The notes below the pieces were generated by a model. It was not told the origin of the DNA and did not search any database. It worked only from the letters and a program-made list of their open reading frames with translations. The position numbers and the translations under genes were made by a program. A stretch of 64,000 nt of DNA from the NCBI GenBank assembly GCA_958296175.1, contig OY282448.1, positions 2,542,127 through 2,606,126 on the forward strand. The letters are read 5' to 3'. This document shows positions 21,665-30,529 of this stretch, in pieces. Within the stretch, counting starts at the first letter, position 1; every line of letters begins with the position of its first letter. The DNA comes from an uncultured Chloroflexota bacterium. Its GTDB lineage: Bacteria; Chloroflexota; UBA11872.

Positions 21665-23524
21665 CTAGGGGTGGGAAAGCACCAGCCGGCCGGCGCCGGC
21701 CGTGCGCTGCGCCAGCACGGCCTGGACGACCTCGTCTTGCGAGAAGGGGCGGCCGTCGTATTTCAAGGCCTGGCGCTCGAGTTTGACGCCTGTCTGTTCG
21801 GCGACCAGCAAGCCCAGCTGGCCCGAGTAATTGTCCTCGATGAGCAGGGGGCATGCGGCGCGCGCCAGGATGTCGGCGACGCGCTCGGCGGGGAAGGGGC
21901 GCAGCAAGCGGATTTGCAGGTAGTTGGCGGTGACGCCGTGCTCGGCCTGGAGCACGGGCAGGGCGTCCACGATCGGCCCGCGGGTGGAACCCCAGGCCAC
22001 GATGGTGACGTCGGCGGTCTCTGGCCCGACGAGCTCGAACTGCCATTCCTGGGGGATTTCGCGCGCGGCCAGCTCCAGCTTGCGCATGCGCTTGTCCATC
22101 TGCGCCATGCGGTTTTCGACTTGCTCGTCGATGCGCCCGCGTTCGGTGTGTTCGTCGCTGGTGGTGACGAACTGGCCGCCGGGCGTGCCGAAGATGGCGC
22201 GCGGGCTGATGCCGGACTCGGTGACGCGGTGGCGTCGGTAGGGTTCGGCGCCGTTCATCTCCTTGGTCCACAGCTCGCCGCGGTCGACGGGCAGGCCGTC
22301 CAGCCCCAGGTCGTCCAGGGTGACGAGCGAGTTGGCGATGAACTTGTCGGCCAGCACGACCACGGGCATCTGGTAACGGTCGCCCCAGTTGAAGGCCATG
22401 TGGGTCATGCGGGCGGCTTCGCGGGCGTCGCCCGGGGCGATGACGATGTGCGGAAATTCGCCGTGGGCGGGCTGCAAGGCGAAGCGCAGGTCCTGCTGCG
22501 ACTGCCGCGTGGGCAGTCCGGTGCTGGGGCCGCCGCGCTGCCAGAGGATGACCACGGGGCCGGGCGCCTCGGTGATGGCGGCGAAGCCGATGCCTTCGGC
22601 CATGAGGCTGAAGCCGGGCCCGGCCGTGGAGGTGCTGGCGCGCACGCCGGCGTGCGCCGCGCCGACGGCCATGTTCATGGAGGCGATTTCGTCTTCGGCC
22701 TGCAAGACCACGATCGGATATTCGCTCTGATGCTTTTCGAGCATCACGCTTTCGTCCGAGGCGGGAGCGATGGGGTAGTAGGTCTGGAAGGCGCAGCCGG
22801 CGTGCACTTTGGCGATGCCGACGGCGTCCACGCCTTTGATGAACATCTGGCCGCGGCGCTGCGGGCGGGGCCGCAGGGTGACGTAGAACTGGTCTTTGGC
22901 GTAGGCCTCGCGGGCCTGCGCCGCGGCCAGCTGCAGCACGCCGCGGTTCATTTCCACCATGTCCTGGTGGCGGGCGGGCAGCACTTCGGCCACCAGGGCC
23001 AGCACGTGGGCCACGTCGAAGTGGAGCAGCGCGCAGCTGGCGCCGATGGGCACCATGTTGCGCATCACGTTGTGGCGGCGGGCGTTGTAGGCGACGCCCA
23101 GGGACTCGACCGACTGGCGCACGATGTCGTCGTAGGCCAGCGCCAGCACGTGGATGTCGCCGCGGTCGATGGCGTCCACGTCGATGCGGGCGTGCGTGTC
23201 CAGAATCACCACGCCGTCGGGCGCCACGCGGTGCAGGTGCCCGCCGTGGCGCTGGTAATCCTGGTGGTCGTCGGTGCCGAAGAGGGTCTCGCCGTCCAGC
23301 GACAGCAGCATGTCCACGTGTTCGACGTGGGAGTGGATGGGCGCGTCGCTGGTGCGGACGCGGTAGCTGATGTGGCGGCCCATGATGTTGGAGTGGTACT
23401 CGATGTTCGAGAACACGAAGAGCCCGGCGCGCACGCAGGCCTTGGCGAAGACCTCGGTCGAGCTGTTGACGCCGCCGGTCAGGGCGGGGCCGCCCATCAT
23501 CCAGGAGAGTTGGTTTTCAATCAT
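21665..23524 (-). CDS. korA: 2-oxoacid:ferredoxin oxidoreductase alpha subunit (gamma-alpha fusion)
   Basis: A 619-residue subunit. The N-terminal 180 or so residues form the gamma-type domain (GGPALTGGVNSSTEVFAKA), followed by the alpha pyrimidine-binding domain (GCAFQTYYPIAPASD) and the conserved STAGPGFSLMAEGIGFA segment. The C-terminal region (WGSTRGPIVDAL, LRPFPAERV) is a transketolase-C-like domain. The length and order fit the two-subunit KorAB type. ATG 23524 gives the full gamma domain. A separate ferredoxin subunit is not in the window. It lies between sucD (101 bp upstream) and korB (17 bp downstream) on the same strand. Confidence 0.93.
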   Translation of the reverse strand: MIENQLSWMMGGPALTGGVNSSTEVFAKACVRAGLFVFSNIEYHSNIMGRHISYRVRTSDAPIHSHVEHVDMLLSLDGETLFGTDDHQDYQRHGGHLHRVAPDGVVILDTHARIDVDAIDRGDIHVLALAYDDIVRQSVESLGVAYNARRHNVMRNMVPIGASCALLHFDVAHVLALVAEVLPARHQDMVEMNRGVLQLAAAQAREAYAKDQFYVTLRPRPQRRGQMFIKGVDAVGIAKVHAGCAFQTYYPIAPASDESVMLEKHQSEYPIVVLQAEDEIASMNMAVGAAHAGVRASTSTAGPGFSLMAEGIGFAAITEAPGPVVILWQRGGPSTGLPTRQSQQDLRFALQPAHGEFPHIVIAPGDAREAARMTHMAFNWGDRYQMPVVVLADKFIANSLVTLDDLGLDGLPVDRGELWTKEMNGAEPYRRHRVTESGISPRAIFGTPGGQFVTTSDEHTERGRIDEQVENRMAQMDKRMRKLELAAREIPQEWQFELVGPETADVTIVAWGSTRGPIVDALPVLQAEHGVTANYLQIRLLRPFPAERVADILARAACPLLIEDNYSGQLGLLVAEQTGVKLERQALKYDGRPFSQDEVVQAVLAQRTAGAGRLVLSHP

Positions 23525-23625
23525 TGCCGCACTTCATTGGGCGACTGCGGCCAGCAGGCCGACACCGCCTCGTCGTGATGTCCACTGCGCACTGCCGCAA
23601 GTATGGCGCATCATACACGATTGTC

Positions 23626-24507
23626 CTAAGGAAGCCTGGCCGCCAGCAGCCGCGCGGCGTGTTCGGGGGTCTCGCCAACCATGACGCCGGCGCTGCGCAG
23701 GGCGGCTTCCTTGGCGGGCGCCGACCCCGACGCGCCGGACACAATTGCCCCGGCATGCCCCATGCGGCGCTCCGGCGGGGCGGTCTTGCCGGCGATGAAG
23801 GCGCTGACGGGTTTGGTCATCCGCTGCTGAATATACGCGGCCGCGCGCTCTTCGTCGTCGCCGCCGATTTCGCCCAGCAGCACCACGCCGCGGGTGTCGG
23901 GGTCGGCCTCGAACAGGGCGAGCACGTCGGTGAAGCGTTCGCCGATGATGGGGTCGCCGCCGATGCCGACGGTGGTGCTCTGGCCGGCGCCGAGGTTGGT
24001 CAGATGCTGCACGACCTCGTAGGTCAGCGTGCCGCTGCGGCTGACCACGCCCACGGGGCCGGGGGTGTGCACGTTCCAGGGCATGACGCCGACCTTGACG
24101 CGGTCGCCCGGGGTGGTCACGCCGGGGCAGTTGGGGCCGATCAGTCGCGAGCCGGAGGCGCGCACGCGCGGCATGACGCGCAGCATGTCGAGGATGGGGA
24201 TGCCCTCGGTCAGGCAGACGATGACGTCCAGCCCGGCCGCCGCGTCTTCCAGGATGGCGTCGGCGGCGAAGGGGGCGGGGACGAAGATGCAGGCGGCGTT
24301 GGCGTCGGCGGCGCGCACGGCGTCCGCCACGGTGTCGAACACGGGCACGTCGTCCAGGCCTTCGACCTGGGCGCCGGCGCGTCCGGGCGTGACGCCGGCC
24401 ACGATGGCCGTGCCGGCCTCGCGCATCAGGCGGGTGTGATAGGACCCCTGGCCGCCGGTCATGCCTTGCACCAGCACGCGGGCGGAGGCGTCCAGCAGAA
24501 TGCTCAT
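23626..24507 (-). CDS. sucD: Succinyl-CoA synthetase alpha subunit
   Basis: A 293-residue alpha subunit: CoA-binding domain with [16 protein letters not shown] and [23 protein letters not shown] in the middle, and the phosphohistidine loop [12 protein letters not shown] in the C-terminal ligase domain. It couples succinyl-CoA hydrolysis to nucleotide phosphorylation together with SucC. Its ATG overlaps the sucC stop (ATGA), indicating translational coupling. sucC carries a frameshift, so whether the complex is made depends on that change being real. Confidence 0.94.
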   Translation of the reverse strand: MSILLDASARVLVQGMTGGQGSYHTRLMREAGTAIVAGVTPGRAGAQVEGLDDVPVFDTVADAVRAADANAACIFVPAPFAADAILEDAAAGLDVIVCLTEGIPILDMLRVMPRVRASGSRLIGPNCPGVTTPGDRVKVGVMPWNVHTPGPVGVVSRSGTLTYEVVQHLTNLGAGQSTTVGIGGDPIIGERFTDVLALFEADPDTRGVVLLGEIGGDDEERAAAYIQQRMTKPVSAFIAGKTAPPERRMGHAGAIVSGASGSAPAKEAALRSAGVMVGETPEHAARLLAARLP

Positions 24508-25635
24508 CGCGCCGCCTCCACCACGCGGGCCGCGGCCTCGTCCATGGAGTCGAGCGCGCCGATGCCGGCGTCGTGGAGCAGCCGCAGCGCCTGGGCTTCG
24601 TTGGTGCCTGCCACGCGCACCACCAGCGGGACCTGGCGCGAGAGGCGGGCGCGCGCCTGGATGACGCCCGCGGCCACGTCGTCGGCGCGGGTGATGCCGC
24701 CGAAGATGTTGACCAACACGGCGCGCACGCGCGGGTCCTCCAGAATGATTTCGAAGGCGGCCAGAATCTTGGCCACGCCCGCGCCGCCGCCCACGTCCAA
24801 GAAGTTGGCCGGCTGGCCGCCGTGGTGCTGAATGACGTCCATGGTGGCCATGGCCAGGCCTGCGCCGTTGACCAGGCAGCCGATGGTTCCGTCGAGCCTG
24901 ATGTAGCTGAGCCCGGCCGCGCGCGCGCGCTGTTCCGCCGGGCTTTCGGCGTCGCCGCTGCGCAGGTCGGCCAGGGCTGGCTGGCGGGGCAGGGCGTTGT
25001 CGTCGATGTTCAGCTTGGCGTCCAGGGCCTTGCAGGTCCCCTGCCGCGTCGATTACGAGGGGATTGACTTCAGCCAGGGATGCGTCCACGTCCAGAAACG
25101 CGGCCAGCAGTCCTTGCGCGACGCGCACGAACTGCCGCACCTGCGCCGCGGTGAGTCCCAGCTGGAACCCCAGCTGCCGCGCCTGCCAGTCGGGAAGGCC
25201 GACCGTGGGGTCCACGCGCACGCGGAGCACGGCGTCGGGGTTGCTGGCGGCGACCTCTTCGATATCGACCCCGCCCTGGGCGCTCGCCATGAGGGTCAGG
25301 GCCTGCGCCGCGCGGTCGACCACGATGCCCAGGTAAAACTCGCGGGCGATGTCGACGGCCGGCGCGACCAGAACGCGGCGGACGGTCTCGCCGCGGATGT
25401 CCAGGCCCAGGATGTGCTGGGCGGCGGCGCGCGCGTCGTCGTTGGAGGCGGCCAGGCGCACGCCGCCGGCTTTGCCGCGGCCGCCGGCCAGCACCTGCGC
25501 CTTGACCACCACAGGCACGCCAAAGGCCGAGGCCGTCGCGGCGGCCTCGGCGGCGGTAGACGCCAGCCGTTCGGCAGGCACCGGCAGGCCGTGGCGGCGG
25601 AAGATGCGGCGGGCGTCGACCTCGTGAATCTTCAT
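24504..25635 (-). pseudogene. sucC: Succinyl-CoA synthetase beta subunit, frameshifted
   Basis: The ATP-grasp beta subunit, interrupted by one extra base. From ATG 25635 the frame reads a normal SucC start (KIHEVDARRIFRRHGLPVP), PVVVKAQVLAGGRGKAGGV and SLAEVNPLVIDAAGDLQ. It then leaves the family sequence near 25030 (coding strand CTGCAAGGCC). Dropping one A restores LQALDAKLNIDDNALPRQPALADL and continues through FLDVGGGAGVAKILAAFE to the end, in the frame that overlaps sucD by ATGA. Corrected length is 376 residues. It is either a true inactivating insertion or a sequencing error. Everything else in the gene, including downstream coupling, looks functional. Confidence 0.9.
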
Positions 25636-25665
25636 GCGCGCAGGCTGGCGGCGGCGGGCGGGCGG

Positions 25666-26121
25666 CTAGGCGGTCTCATATATCCACCGGTCGAGCGGTC
25701 GGTCGTAGTCCACCAGCTCGTCGGGGTCGAACCAGTGGGCAATCTCGCGCGCGGCAGTCGCCGGCGCATCCGAGGCGTGCACCAGGTTACGCAGGCCGGC
25801 CAGGGCAAAGTCGCCGCGAATCGTGCCCGGCGCCGCTTCGTGGGGGCGCGTGGCGCCCACCATGGCGCGCACCACGGCGATGGCCTGCGGACCTTCCAGC
25901 ACGGCCGCCACGATGGGGCCGCTGTGCAGGTGCTGCACCAGATCGTCGAAGAAGAACTTGCCCTGGTGTTCGGCGTAGTGCTGCCGCGCCTGCGCGCGGC
26001 TGGCGGCCGCGAGTTTCAAGCCGACCAGCCGCAGGCCGCGCTGCTCGAAGCGCTGCATGATCTGCATGGCAATCCCGCGCTGCAGGGCGTCGGGCTTCAA
26101 GAGGATGAGCGTACGTTCCAT
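25666..26121 (-). CDS. ndk: Nucleoside diphosphate kinase
   Basis: A 151-residue NDP kinase, which transfers the gamma phosphate of ATP to other nucleoside diphosphates through a phosphohistidine. ERTLILLKPDALQRG is the family N-terminus and GTIRGDFAL precedes the active-site loop NLVHASDAPATA, whose His is the catalytic one (usual family form NxxHGSDS). ATG 26121 is the standard start. It lies 30 bp upstream of sucC, a sensible pairing because succinyl-CoA synthetase makes a nucleoside triphosphate. Confidence 0.95.
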   Translation of the reverse strand: MERTLILLKPDALQRGIAMQIMQRFEQRGLRLVGLKLAAASRAQARQHYAEHQGKFFFDDLVQHLHSGPIVAAVLEGPQAIAVVRAMVGATRPHEAAPGTIRGDFALAGLRNLVHASDAPATAAREIAHWFDPDELVDYDRPLDRWIYETA

Positions 26122-26143
26122 GGCGTTCCTTCCGCGCATGCGG

Positions 26144-26497
26144 TCACTCCGGGGAATCTCCGGCACGCGCGTCGATCAGTAAGTCCGCGAGCGCGTCGCG
26201 GACGGCGTCCACGTCGAGGTCCAGATGGCCGATCACCACGGCCTGCCAGGCGCCGGAGCGCACGGCCAAGCATTGGATGTCGGACGTCATGAACCACATG
26301 TCCTCGATCTGTCCCAGTCCAATCGTCGCAATCACGTGCTCCAGGCTGCCAATGCCGGCGGACAGCAACCCCGGTCCGGCGGGGCCGCCGCGGCCGCCCA
26401 GATCACCGACGGGGACTTCACCAGCTTTCCACACCGCGGCGCCCAGCACGCCGGGCAGGCGCTGGATGGCCGCCTGCAGGTCGTCCGCGCGCGTCAC
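26144..26497 (-). CDS. Roadblock/LC7-like small protein
   Basis: A 117-residue soluble protein resembling the roadblock/LC7 family: a short helix with ADDLQAAIQRLPGVLGAAVWKAG, a glycine-rich turn, a central helix (LSAGIGSLEHVIATIGLG), then beta strands (DIQCLAVRSGAWQAVVIGHLDLD) and a final helix. In bacteria such proteins usually work with small GTPases such as MglA; none is visible here. The start is GTG 26497, overlapping the stop of the upstream TPR gene (GTGA). Assignment by fold pattern only. Confidence 0.6.
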   Translation of the reverse strand: MTRADDLQAAIQRLPGVLGAAVWKAGEVPVGDLGGRGGPAGPGLLSAGIGSLEHVIATIGLGQIEDMWFMTSDIQCLAVRSGAWQAVVIGHLDLDVDAVRDALADLLIDARAGDSPE

Positions 26498-28119
26498 GGC
26501 GCAGCGTCTGCGTCATCGCGGGCGGCGCGCAGGTAGGCGTCCGCCGCCGCCTGCGGTCGGCCCGTGCGCATGTAGTGATCGCCCAGCAGCTTCCAGACCG
26601 CAGCGCGGCGCGGGAATCGCTCGGTTGCCAGGATAAGCAATTCGTCGACGCGCTCGACGGCGGCGGCGCGGTCGGCCGCGACGTCGGCCAGCACATGTTC
26701 GGCCTCGGTCCAATCGCCGCGCTCCAGCAAAGCGCGCGCCCAATCAAGTGTTGTTAACGACGCGGCGGGCGAAACGTTGCGCGGCGGCTCGGGCTGGCCG
26801 CGCGGCGGCGCGGGCGGTCCGCCGTCGGCGCTGGCTGGGATGCTGGCGGAAGCCGCCTGGTCCTGGGGCGGTTGCTGCGTCGATGCCGCGTCGGCGGCTG
26901 CGGGCGCCGGTGTGCGCGTCTCGGGCGGCGTGGCGGCGGGGGCATCAGCGGCCGGCGGCGGCGTTTCGGAGCCTTGGTCGAGTTCCGACGCTGCCGCCGA
27001 GGCAGCAGCCGATGCTGATGCTTGCGCGGCGGGAGTGTCCACGGCCGGCAGCGCGGCTGGAGCGGCCGCGGGCGGCGGCGTTTCGGGGCCTTGGTCGAGT
27101 TCCGACGCTGCCGCCGAGGCAGCAGCCGACGCTGATGCTTGCGCGGCGGGAGTATCCACGGCCGGCGGCGCGGCTGGAGCGGCCGCGGGCGGCGGCACGG
27201 CTGGAGCGGGCGCGGGCGGCGCGGCCGCGTCGGCGGGCGCGGCCGCGTCGGCGGGAACGGCCGCGACTGGCGGCGCGGGCGGCGCGGCCTCGGGCGTGAG
27301 CGGCTCGGCAGGCGGGGACTCCTCGACGCCGTTTGTTATGTCAAGCAGCTCCGACGGCAGCGCAAAAGGCGGCGGGTCGGGCAAGACCAGGCGGTGGATT
27401 TCCAGCGTGCCCAGCAGTTCGCGCGCCTCCAGGAACTCCGGGTCGATGCGGCCGATGCGTTCCAGCAGTTCCTGGCCTTCGGCGGTGCGTCCGCGTTCCG
27501 ACAAGATGTGGGCGCGCATCACGGCGGCGCGCACGCACTCTTCGGCGTGGTCGGCCACCACGCGGCACTCGGCTTCGCAGGCGGACAGGCGGCCCAGGCG
27601 CCAGAGGGCCTCGGCCAGGGTGAGGCGCACGTCCACGCGCTGCGGGCTTTCCTGCACGGCCGCGCGCGCGTGGCGTTCGGCCAGGGCCGGCCAGCCGCAG
27701 TTGAGATGGATGCGCGCCAGCACCACTTCGGTGGGCTCCAGCGCGTCGGCGTCGACGTTCAGGTCGTCCAGGGCCGACTCGAGCACGGCGGAGTCGGTTG
27801 GGATCAGCTCCACGGCCTGCCGCGCGGCGGTCTTGGCGCGGTCGGTGTCGCCGCGGCGTCGGAAGAGGCGGGCTTGCAGCGCGCGCGCCTCGGCGTTGCC
27901 CGGTTCGGCGGAGGTCACGGCGCGCAGGTCGTCCAACGCGGCGTCGATATTGCCGGCCTGCTCGGCCAGCAGCGCGCGAACGAGCAGCGCCGGCGGGTAG
28001 AGCTCGAACTGGTCGAGCAGCAGGGCGGCGATGGATCGCGCCGTGTCTGGGTCGCCCGCAGCCAGCGCGGCGCGGGCGCGCACCGCGGCCGCGTGCGGCG
28101 GGACGTCAGTGAGCGCCAT
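26494..28119 (-). CDS. TPR protein with long Pro/Ala-rich linker
   Basis: A 541-residue protein. Residues about 8-250 are tetratricopeptide-like helical repeats (AAGDPDTARSIAALLLDQFELYPPALLVRALLAEQAGNIDAALDDL and similar). About 195 residues of low-complexity Ala/Pro/Ser/Glu sequence follow, including a tandem duplication of 39 residues. The C-terminal part (DWARALLERGDWTEAEHVL) is another TPR-like unit. No signal peptide is seen, so it is probably a cytoplasmic scaffold. It overlaps the M16 peptidase gene by 14 bp and the roadblock-like gene by 4 bp. Partner and function are unknown. Confidence 0.75.
   Translation of the reverse strand: MALTDVPPHAAAVRARAALAAGDPDTARSIAALLLDQFELYPPALLVRALLAEQAGNIDAALDDLRAVTSAEPGNAEARALQARLFRRRGDTDRAKTAARQAVELIPTDSAVLESALDDLNVDADALEPTEVVLARIHLNCGWPALAERHARAAVQESPQRVDVRLTLAEALWRLGRLSACEAECRVVADHAEECVRAAVMRAHILSERGRTAEGQELLERIGRIDPEFLEARELLGTLEIHRLVLPDPPPFALPSELLDITNGVEESPPAEPLTPEAAPPAPPVAAVPADAAAPADAAAPPAPAPAVPPPAAAPAAPPAVDTPAAQASASAAASAAASELDQGPETPPPAAAPAALPAVDTPAAQASASAAASAAASELDQGSETPPPAADAPAATPPETRTPAPAAADAASTQQPPQDQAASASIPASADGGPPAPPRGQPEPPRNVSPAASLTTLDWARALLERGDWTEAEHVLADVAADRAAAVERVDELLILATERFPRRAAVWKLLGDHYMRTGRPQAAADAYLRAARDDADAAP
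26953..27186. repeat. 117-bp tandem duplication inside the TPR gene
   Basis: Two copies, starting near 26953 and 27070, encode the same 39-residue low-complexity block with only a few differences (Ser/Pro and Leu/Pro changes). Unit length is a multiple of three, so the frame is kept. Confidence 0.75.
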
Positions 28120-29407
28120 CGAGCGCCAACCTGTGCGGCAGCTGCAGTGCGGCGTCCAGCGGTCCGGCCACCGCCGCGACGGGCCATTCGGGATGCAAGT
28201 GGGCGCGCGCCGCCGCGCTTACTTCGGCGCGCGACGCGGCGCGCAGGCGGTGGAGCAGGGCGTTCGGGGTCGTCTGGTGCGACTCCAGGACATACTCGCG
28301 CGCGTGCCAGGCGGCCACGGCTGCCGAATCTTCCACCGAGCGCACCAGCGCGCCGATGACGAAAGCGCGGGCGCGCTCCAGGTCGTCCTCGCTCACGCCG
28401 CGGCGCGCAACGTCGGCCAGCAATTCCAGCACCAGGCCAACGGACCGCTGGATGGCGTCGGGTTCGCTGGCGCCGTAGATCAGCAGGACGCCGTCCTGAC
28501 CCACGTGGTCAACGTCCGCGCCGATGTCGTAGGCCAGGCCGCGCCGCTCGCGCACCTCTACGACCAGCCGCGCGCCAAAGCCGGCGCCCAGGACGGCGCC
28601 CAACAGCTCCACGGCGCAGCGGTCGGGGCTGGCGCGGCCGGGCACGAACCCGCCGATGCAAAAGTAGGCCTGCTCGGCGTCCCGCGAAATGACCCGCGCG
28701 CCCCGCGGCGCTCGGCCGTTGCGGTGAAACGCGGGGTAGACCTCGCGCGCGCCGCGCTCGGCGGTCTGAAAGGCGTCCTGGAGGGCGTCCAGCGCGGCGT
28801 CGGGATCGACGGCGCCGGCCACGGCCGCCACGGTATTCCTCCCCGTGAACATGGCGCGCGCGCGGGCGGCCAGCACGCCGCGGGTCAGTGCTCGCACGCT
28901 GGCCGTCGTACCGGCGATTTCGCGTCCGAAACCGTGGTCCGGCCAGAGGTCCTGCAGCACCGCGCGCCGCGCCGACTCTTCGGGCAAGTCCTCGATCATG
29001 GCGAGCTCGTCCAGAATGACCGCGCGTTCCTTCTCGATTTCTTCCGGGTCCATGACGGGGGCGCGCACCATGTCGGCGACGACGTCGAGGGCCGCGCGCC
29101 ACGCTTCGGCCGGCACTTTGGCGCCGACCGCGGTCAGTTCCGGCTCGGTGGCGGCGTTGACGTGGCCGCCCAGCCGTTCGATGGCGCTGGCGTAAGCGCC
29201 CGGCGCGGCGGCGTGCTGGCGAAACAGCATGTGTTCCACAAAGTGCGTTGCGCCGCTGTGTTCGAGCGGCTCGCTGCCGGACCCTGCCCGCGAGGCGACG
29301 TGCAGGCTGACCGCGGCGGTGTGCGGCATGTGGACGGCCAACAGCTCCGCACCGTTGGCCAACGTGCGGCGGCGGGCCGCCGAAGCCGAGCAAAGCGCGC
29401 CCGTCAC
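28106..29407 (-). CDS. M16 family zinc metallopeptidase
   Basis: A 433-residue pitrilysin/processing-peptidase-like protein. The inverted zinc motif HxxEH is present (SGATHFVEHMLF), followed by the usual acidic third-ligand region (EIEKERAVILDELAM). The second half contains the C-terminal M16 fold with the conserved substrate-loop segment RLVVEVRERRGLAYDIGA. The start is taken as GTG 29407 because the sequence before it belongs to the neighbouring small gene. The Arg/Tyr-containing GLAYDI stretch is well conserved, so it is probably active. Nothing shows its substrate; it opens the main part of a long minus-strand operon. Confidence 0.88.
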   Translation of the reverse strand: MTGALCSASAARRRTLANGAELLAVHMPHTAAVSLHVASRAGSGSEPLEHSGATHFVEHMLFRQHAAAPGAYASAIERLGGHVNAATEPELTAVGAKVPAEAWRAALDVVADMVRAPVMDPEEIEKERAVILDELAMIEDLPEESARRAVLQDLWPDHGFGREIAGTTASVRALTRGVLAARARAMFTGRNTVAAVAGAVDPDAALDALQDAFQTAERGAREVYPAFHRNGRAPRGARVISRDAEQAYFCIGGFVPGRASPDRCAVELLGAVLGAGFGARLVVEVRERRGLAYDIGADVDHVGQDGVLLIYGASEPDAIQRSVGLVLELLADVARRGVSEDDLERARAFVIGALVRSVEDSAAVAAWHAREYVLESHQTTPNALLHRLRAASRAEVSAAARAHLHPEWPVAAVAGPLDAALQLPHRLALDGAH

Positions 29408-29435
29408 TGCGCGGTGCTGGGTATGCGCGCGGCGC

Positions 29436-29582
29436 TTATGACGTGTCGCGCGTCCGCCGGCGGGCGGGGGCGTTGCCGGCGGCGCGCTCGGCCTTGCGGC
29501 GCAAACGGCCTTGCTTCTTGGTGCGGCGGCGCTTGCGCCAGGCAACGCGTTTTCGCTTGTTCACGAGAGGGCGGACGACCAT
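29436..29582 (-). CDS. Very small basic protein, possibly of the AURKAIP1/COX24-like ribosomal type
   Basis: A 48-residue, extremely basic peptide: NKRKRVAWRKRRRTKKQGRL is most of its core, followed by RRKAERAAG. Its length and K/R pattern resemble small bacterial proteins with the AURKAIP1/COX24 domain, which are thought to bind ribosomes. ATG 29582 is given as the start; GTG 29564, directly before NKRKR, is also plausible. It ends 28 bp before the M16 peptidase start on the same strand and could be the first gene of that operon. Family assignment is by composition and pattern only. Confidence 0.6.
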   Translation of the reverse strand: MVVRPLVNKRKRVAWRKRRRTKKQGRLRRKAERAAGNAPARRRTRDTS

Positions 29583-29758
29583 TTCTGCAACTGCGGGACC
29601 TGGCGCCATGATAGCAGCGGGCGGGGGCGGCTCTGCTAGGCTGCATGGCCGGGACCAAAGAGGCTTTGGCGCGGCCCGGCGGAATCCCTCACCTTTTCTC
29701 GTCCAGGTGGAGCGGCAACGATGGGGTGTGCGCGGGTCTCGTCGAGGGGGTGCGCTTC

Positions 29759-30526
29759 GTGAAGCTGGCCGCGCAGATTCGACTTGCGCCTGGCGCGTCG
29801 GTTGCCGAGCGCGCCGCCGCGCTTGCCGAGGCGGGGTTCGAGGCCGCCGAGCTGCACACCGACGCGGCAGACCGCGTGGCGGAATACCGCCAGGCCCTGC
29901 GCGGCGCCGGCCTGCCGGCGCTCAGCATGTGCCCCGCCGGGTCCGACCTCGACCTGGTGGCGGACGAATACTCGCAGCGCCGCCGCGTGGAACGCACGCG
30001 GAGCATCCTGGACGCCTGCCAGGAGCTGGGGGTTCGTACGCTCATTTCCGTGCCGGTGCGCGGGCCGCTCCCGGCAGGGGTCGCGCCGGAGGACGAGATC
30101 GACAGCTACGTGCGCGCGCTGGAGCTGCTGGCGCCGCATGCCGAAGCCAGCGGCGCGTCCATCGCGGTCGAGCCGCTCAACCGCTACGAGACGCATCTGG
30201 TCAACACGCTGGCCGACGCGGCAGCCATCGCCGCGCGCGTGCAGAGTCCGGGCGTGCGGATTCTGGCGGACGTGTTCCACATGAACATCGAAGAAGACGA
30301 CCTGGGGGCCAGCATCCGCGCGGCGGGGGCGTGGATTGCGCACGTGCATCTGGCCGACAACCAGCGCGCGCAGCCTGGCGCGGGAACGCTGGACTTCGGC
30401 GCTGTCTTTGCGGCGCTGCGCGGCGTTGGGTACGCGGGGTCCGCCGCGCTGGAGTGCCGCCTGCGGGGCGAGCCGGCCGCGGCGTTGCGCCGGTCGGCCG
30501 CACACCTGCGCGCCGCGCGCGGCTGA
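29759..30526 (+). CDS. Sugar phosphate isomerase/epimerase-like TIM-barrel protein
   Basis: A 255-residue protein of the xylose-isomerase-like TIM-barrel (AP endonuclease 2) superfamily. Strands with the typical motifs can be read: AGFEAAELHTD, GVRTLISVPV, IAVEPLNRYETHLVNT (metal-binding Glu), GVRILADVFHMNIEE (metal ligands D, H, E) and AHVHLADNQRAQPGAG (His/Asp), ending near SAALECRLRG. The start is GTG 29759, which has a GAGGGGG Shine-Dalgarno 8 bp upstream. It is divergent from the small basic gene and followed after 3 bp by a heptose kinase gene, suggesting a sugar-isomerising role in that pathway, which is inference. Confidence 0.82.
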   Translation: MKLAAQIRLAPGASVAERAAALAEAGFEAAELHTDAADRVAEYRQALRGAGLPALSMCPAGSDLDLVADEYSQRRRVERTRSILDACQELGVRTLISVPVRGPLPAGVAPEDEIDSYVRALELLAPHAEASGASIAVEPLNRYETHLVNTLADAAAIAARVQSPGVRILADVFHMNIEEDDLGASIRAAGAWIAHVHLADNQRAQPGAGTLDFGAVFAALRGVGYAGSAALECRLRGEPAAALRRSAAHLRAARG

Positions 30527-30529
30527 GCC

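Noticed and set aside
21671..23578. Plus-strand open frame of 635 codons opposite korA.
   Set aside because: Its product is Gly/Val/His-rich with no domain, while the minus strand encodes a textbook KorA. It is a GC-driven shadow.
29408..29545. Extending the M16 peptidase upstream to about 29545.
   Set aside because: That stretch is out-of-frame sequence of the small basic gene on the same strand and has no M16 similarity.
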